Of a DNA stretch of 64,000 nucleotides, positions 61,973 through 64,000 are shown piece after piece. Source of the stretch: Nitrospira sp. (GTDB lineage: Bacteria; Nitrospirota; Nitrospiria; Nitrospirales; Nitrospiraceae); assembly GCA_016715825.1 (NCBI GenBank), contig JADJXO010000008.1:23534-87533 (forward strand), in the 5' to 3' direction. The notes below the pieces were generated by a model. It ran no database searches. It had not been told where the DNA came from and saw nothing but the letters and a program-made list of their open reading frames with translations. Both the position numbers and the translations under genes were made by a program. The number at the start of each line of letters is the position of its first letter. The stretch's first letter is position 1.

Positions 61973-62608
61973 GGGCGTGTAAGCTTAACTGTGTAACTGG
62001 TTATCATGCTTCTTCTAGAGAGGAGGGAGGATTTGATGACCAAGCCAGACACGAAAACGGATGCGTTGTTGGATGACTTGTTGCAAAGCTGTGAGTCTCC
62101 AGAAGAAATTCTTGGTGAACATGGATTACTGAAGGGCCTCACGAAACGGTTGGTGGAACGAGCGCTGGCCGCTGAATTGACCACCCATCTTGGGTATGCG
62201 CCTCATGCCCGCTTGCCGTCGAAAGGAGACAATGCTCGGAATGGCAGTAGTCCGAAGACGGTCCAGACCGAGCAAGGCCCGGTCGACTTGGCGGTGCCGC
62301 GCGATCGGGCGGGCACGTGTGAACCCACGGTGGTCAAGAAACGGCAGCGGCGGCTCGACGGCTTTGACGACAAGGTGTTGGCGCTCTATGCGCATGGGAT
62401 GACCACGCGTGAGATTCAACACCATCTGGAAGAAGTGTATGGGACGGAGGTCTCCCCCACGCTCATTTCCACGATTACGGATGCGGTGTTGGAGGATGTG
62501 CGCCGGTGGCAGAGCCGGCCCTTGGAGACCGTCTATCCCATTCTCTATGTTGATTGTGTATTCGTGAAGTCTCGGCACGACGGAGCCGGCAAGACGAAAG
62601 CCGTCTAT
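61973..62608 (+). mobile_element. IS256-family element, 5' part
   Basis: The left end is set near GAGGGCGTGTAAG at 61973, which resembles IS256 ends, and the transposase gene starts at 62036. The element is cut at 62608 by an IS481-type element; its 3' half is not found on the other side. It cannot transpose by itself. Confidence 0.6.
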
Positions 62609-62611
62609 TGA
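62036..62611 (+). pseudogene. Truncated IS256-family transposase
   Basis: 191 residues of about 400: LLQSCESPEEILGEHGLLKGLTKRLVERAL, HLGYAPHA, and LALYAHGMTTREIQHHLEEVYGTEVSPTLISTITDAV, then YPILYVDCVFVKSR, which holds the first catalytic Asp. The last codon TAT is followed by TGA supplied by the inserted element. The second Asp and Glu are missing, so it is inactive. Confidence 0.88.
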
Positions 62612-63754
62612 AATATCTTGTTGAGAATGGGCCCCTCTACCGCGCTAGAGTCGCAGGCCACTTAAAGGAGGGACTACATGCCGACTATTTCGACCAAGGA
62701 ACTGACGACACTGAAGATCGCCAAACGTTATCATCACAATATCAAGAGTCGTTTCGCCATCGTGACCTACGCCACCGAACATGGGATCAAAGGGGCCGCC
62801 CGGCGGTTTGGCTTGGATCGGAAGACGATCCGCGCCTGGTGTCGCCGCTGGCAGACCGCGGGGCTTGTGGGTCTGGTGCCGCGCTATCCCTCGATCCGGG
62901 CACGGCGGATTGCCGAGTCAACTGTGGCGTTGATTGAGCACGCCCGCCGCGATCTCGAGTATGGGGCAGTCCGTACCCGCATTTGGCTTGAACGTGTCCA
63001 TCGGATTCGGGTCGCCGCCGCCACGATTCGCCGCATCTGTCAGCGGCTCGGGTATCCGCCCCTCAGCCGGAAGCCTCAACGGCGTCCGCGACAACTGACC
63101 CTCTTTAGTCGCGAGCGGCCTGGAGACTGTGTGCAGGTGGACGTCAAAGAGGTCAGAGTGGGTGGTACCAAGTGTTTCCAATACACCGCCATTGATGACT
63201 GTACCCGCTATCGGATCCTCCGCCTCTATCCCCGGAAAAATCAGCAGACCAGCCACCTGTTCTTCAGCACCCTTCGGGCGGCGCTCCCGTTTCCAATCCA
63301 GAAACTGCAGGTTGATAACGGCACCGAGTTCCCACTCGCCTTTGCCCTCACGGTGCAACAGGCGGGGATGCGGCTGCGCTACATCAAGCCGCGGTGTCCA
63401 GAGCAGAACGGCAAAGTCGAACGCAGTCATCGCGTGGATGAGGAAGAATTCTGGAGCCGCTCGACCTTCGAGAGTTTCACGCCAGCCGCCGAGGCCCTCC
63501 TGGCTTGGGAGCGACGCTATAATCACGAGCGCTTCTCTATGGCCCTGAGTGGCCTCACCCCGGCCGAGAAACTCGCCACGTTCACGGCCGTCTCATCCCC
63601 GCTTCCATCAGGAACCATCTTTCCAAATCCTGTTTCTCCCCTGACCGCTACTATGGATCGACACCAGATTGTCGCTCCTGAGCCCACTGTGCCATCCGAT
63701 TTGTCTCACAACCAGAACCGAACCATGGGGGCCACTTCTTGACAAGTCATTACA
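62609..63754 (+). mobile_element. IS481-family insertion sequence
   Basis: 1,146 bases, with imperfect terminal inverted repeats: 20 of 27 positions match between the left end (starts TGAAATATCTTG) and the complement of the right end (starts TGTAATGACTTG). One transposase gene fills it. No target duplication is seen (left flank CTAT, right flank AATG), so the insertion probably came with a deletion. Confidence 0.75.
62678..63742 (+). CDS. IS481-family transposase
   Basis: 354 residues with AAGGAGG before the ATG. N-terminal HTH (GIKGAARRFGLDRKTIRAWCRRW) and DDE domain: VQVDVKEVRV (Asp), LQVDNGTEFPL (Asp), EQNGKVERSHRVDEEEF (Glu). It looks intact; the Pro/Ser-rich C-terminal ~50 residues are longer than usual. 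Confidence 0.9.
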   Translation: MPTISTKELTTLKIAKRYHHNIKSRFAIVTYATEHGIKGAARRFGLDRKTIRAWCRRWQTAGLVGLVPRYPSIRARRIAESTVALIEHARRDLEYGAVRTRIWLERVHRIRVAAATIRRICQRLGYPPLSRKPQRRPRQLTLFSRERPGDCVQVDVKEVRVGGTKCFQYTAIDDCTRYRILRLYPRKNQQTSHLFFSTLRAALPFPIQKLQVDNGTEFPLAFALTVQQAGMRLRYIKPRCPEQNGKVERSHRVDEEEFWSRSTFESFTPAAEALLAWERRYNHERFSMALSGLTPAEKLATFTAVSSPLPSGTIFPNPVSPLTATMDRHQIVAPEPTVPSDLSHNQNRTMGATS

Positions 63755-64000
63755 AATGCGCTCAAGCCGTACCTAACCGTGCTGAGACTCGATACCGCTA
63801 TCACGCAGCTGGACCCCACGACATCTGAACCCTGTATCGAGCGGGGTGCAGCCCTCCTGCCGGTGAAGGCGGCTGGAAACACCCAGCTCCAGTGGGTCGG
63901 TCGTGGCGGGTATCGGCGAGCACTCGCCGACCTGGTCCGGCAATGGTATGCCTATTGTGCCACGCACATGCCCGACACTGTGTTGCAACCGGCTGAATCA
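63755..64000 (+). other. Open frame cut by the right edge, unknown
   Basis: An uninterrupted frame of about 80 codons (starting ITNALKPYLTVLRLDTAITQ) runs from the end of the IS481 element to the window edge, with no ATG. It has LLPVKAAGNTQLQWVGRGG and YRRALADLVRQWYAYCATHM. It is not the missing half of the IS256 transposase. It may be the 3' part of a gene interrupted by the IS. Confidence 0.35.

Noticed and set aside
63773..63988. 71-residue minus-strand frame at the right edge
   Set aside because: The plus strand has a longer uninterrupted frame and the minus frame has no ribosome site.

Overview
The window reads like a chromosomal segment of a Gram-negative autotroph, most plausibly a Nitrospira-type member of the Nitrospirota. 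This is inferred from gene content only: pyruvate phosphate dikinase, split glycyl-tRNA synthetase (glyQ/glyS), AMP-forming acetyl-CoA synthetase, two SthA-type transhydrogenases, a small periplasmic cytochrome c and many outer-membrane-type lipoproteins. No rRNA or tRNA gene was recognised, so the taxonomic call is not decisive.

Layout. 0-5.2 kb: a leftward operon of a DUF3467-like protein, a secreted propeller-like protein and a large lipase/RTX protein that runs off the left edge. 5.7-13.2 kb: small secreted proteins, the first SthA, a YbaK-type deacylase, a SEC-C/UPF0149 protein, a nitrobindin-like protein and a Tim44-domain protein. 13.2-15.6 kb: an accessory patch with a ParDE module, a tiny zinc-ribbon protein and two decayed copies of the neighbouring secreted-protein gene. 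15.6-20.7 kb: an RlmI-like methyltransferase, a 2-oxoacid decarboxylase, a mannosyl-3-phosphoglycerate phosphatase and a PIN-domain module. 20.7-24.5 kb: a four-gene lipoprotein operon (LPP20, LpoB, COG3014, LPP20). 24.8-28.5 kb: a caspase-fold/TPR protein that lacks its catalytic cysteine, divergent from acs. 28.6-31.1 kb: VapBC, an IS5-type remnant, and a higBA locus whose toxin has an internal deletion and which is bracketed by a duplicated ribE 3' end. 31.2-42.9 kb: one long leftward cluster, glyQ-glyS-membrane protein-ppdK-ribD-esterase-secreted protein-MFS-38 aa peptide-ribE, with four successive 4-base overlaps. 43.1-51.5 kb: an Rrf2 regulator with a TSUP permease, an FN3 lipoprotein, transketolase, cytochrome c, a cupin, a coiled-coil protein, an HDOD protein and the second SthA. 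51.6-60.2 kb: a PilZ protein, an M24 peptidase, a large AsmA-like protein, phosphoglucomutase, a methyltransferase and a BrnTA module. 60.2-64 kb: a decay zone with a broken beta-helix gene, a purine-rich tract, a truncated IS256 copy and an IS481 element.

How the genes fit together. Central carbon and redox genes (acs, ppdK, tkt, pgm, 2-oxoacid decarboxylase, two sthA, ribD/ribE) form the conserved backbone. Envelope genes (lipoprotein operon, AsmA, RTX lipase, several signal-peptide proteins) are interspersed. Five toxin-antitoxin loci (ParDE, a PIN module, VapBC, a higBA remnant, BrnTA) mark the accessory seams, and three of them have readable operator-like repeats next to their start codons. 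The most unusual items are the pseudo-caspase, the deleted higB inside a ribE duplication, the near-leaderless brnT promoter, the coupled HDOD-sthA pair, the translationally chained ppdK-ribE cluster, and the basic tails on PPDK and GlyS.
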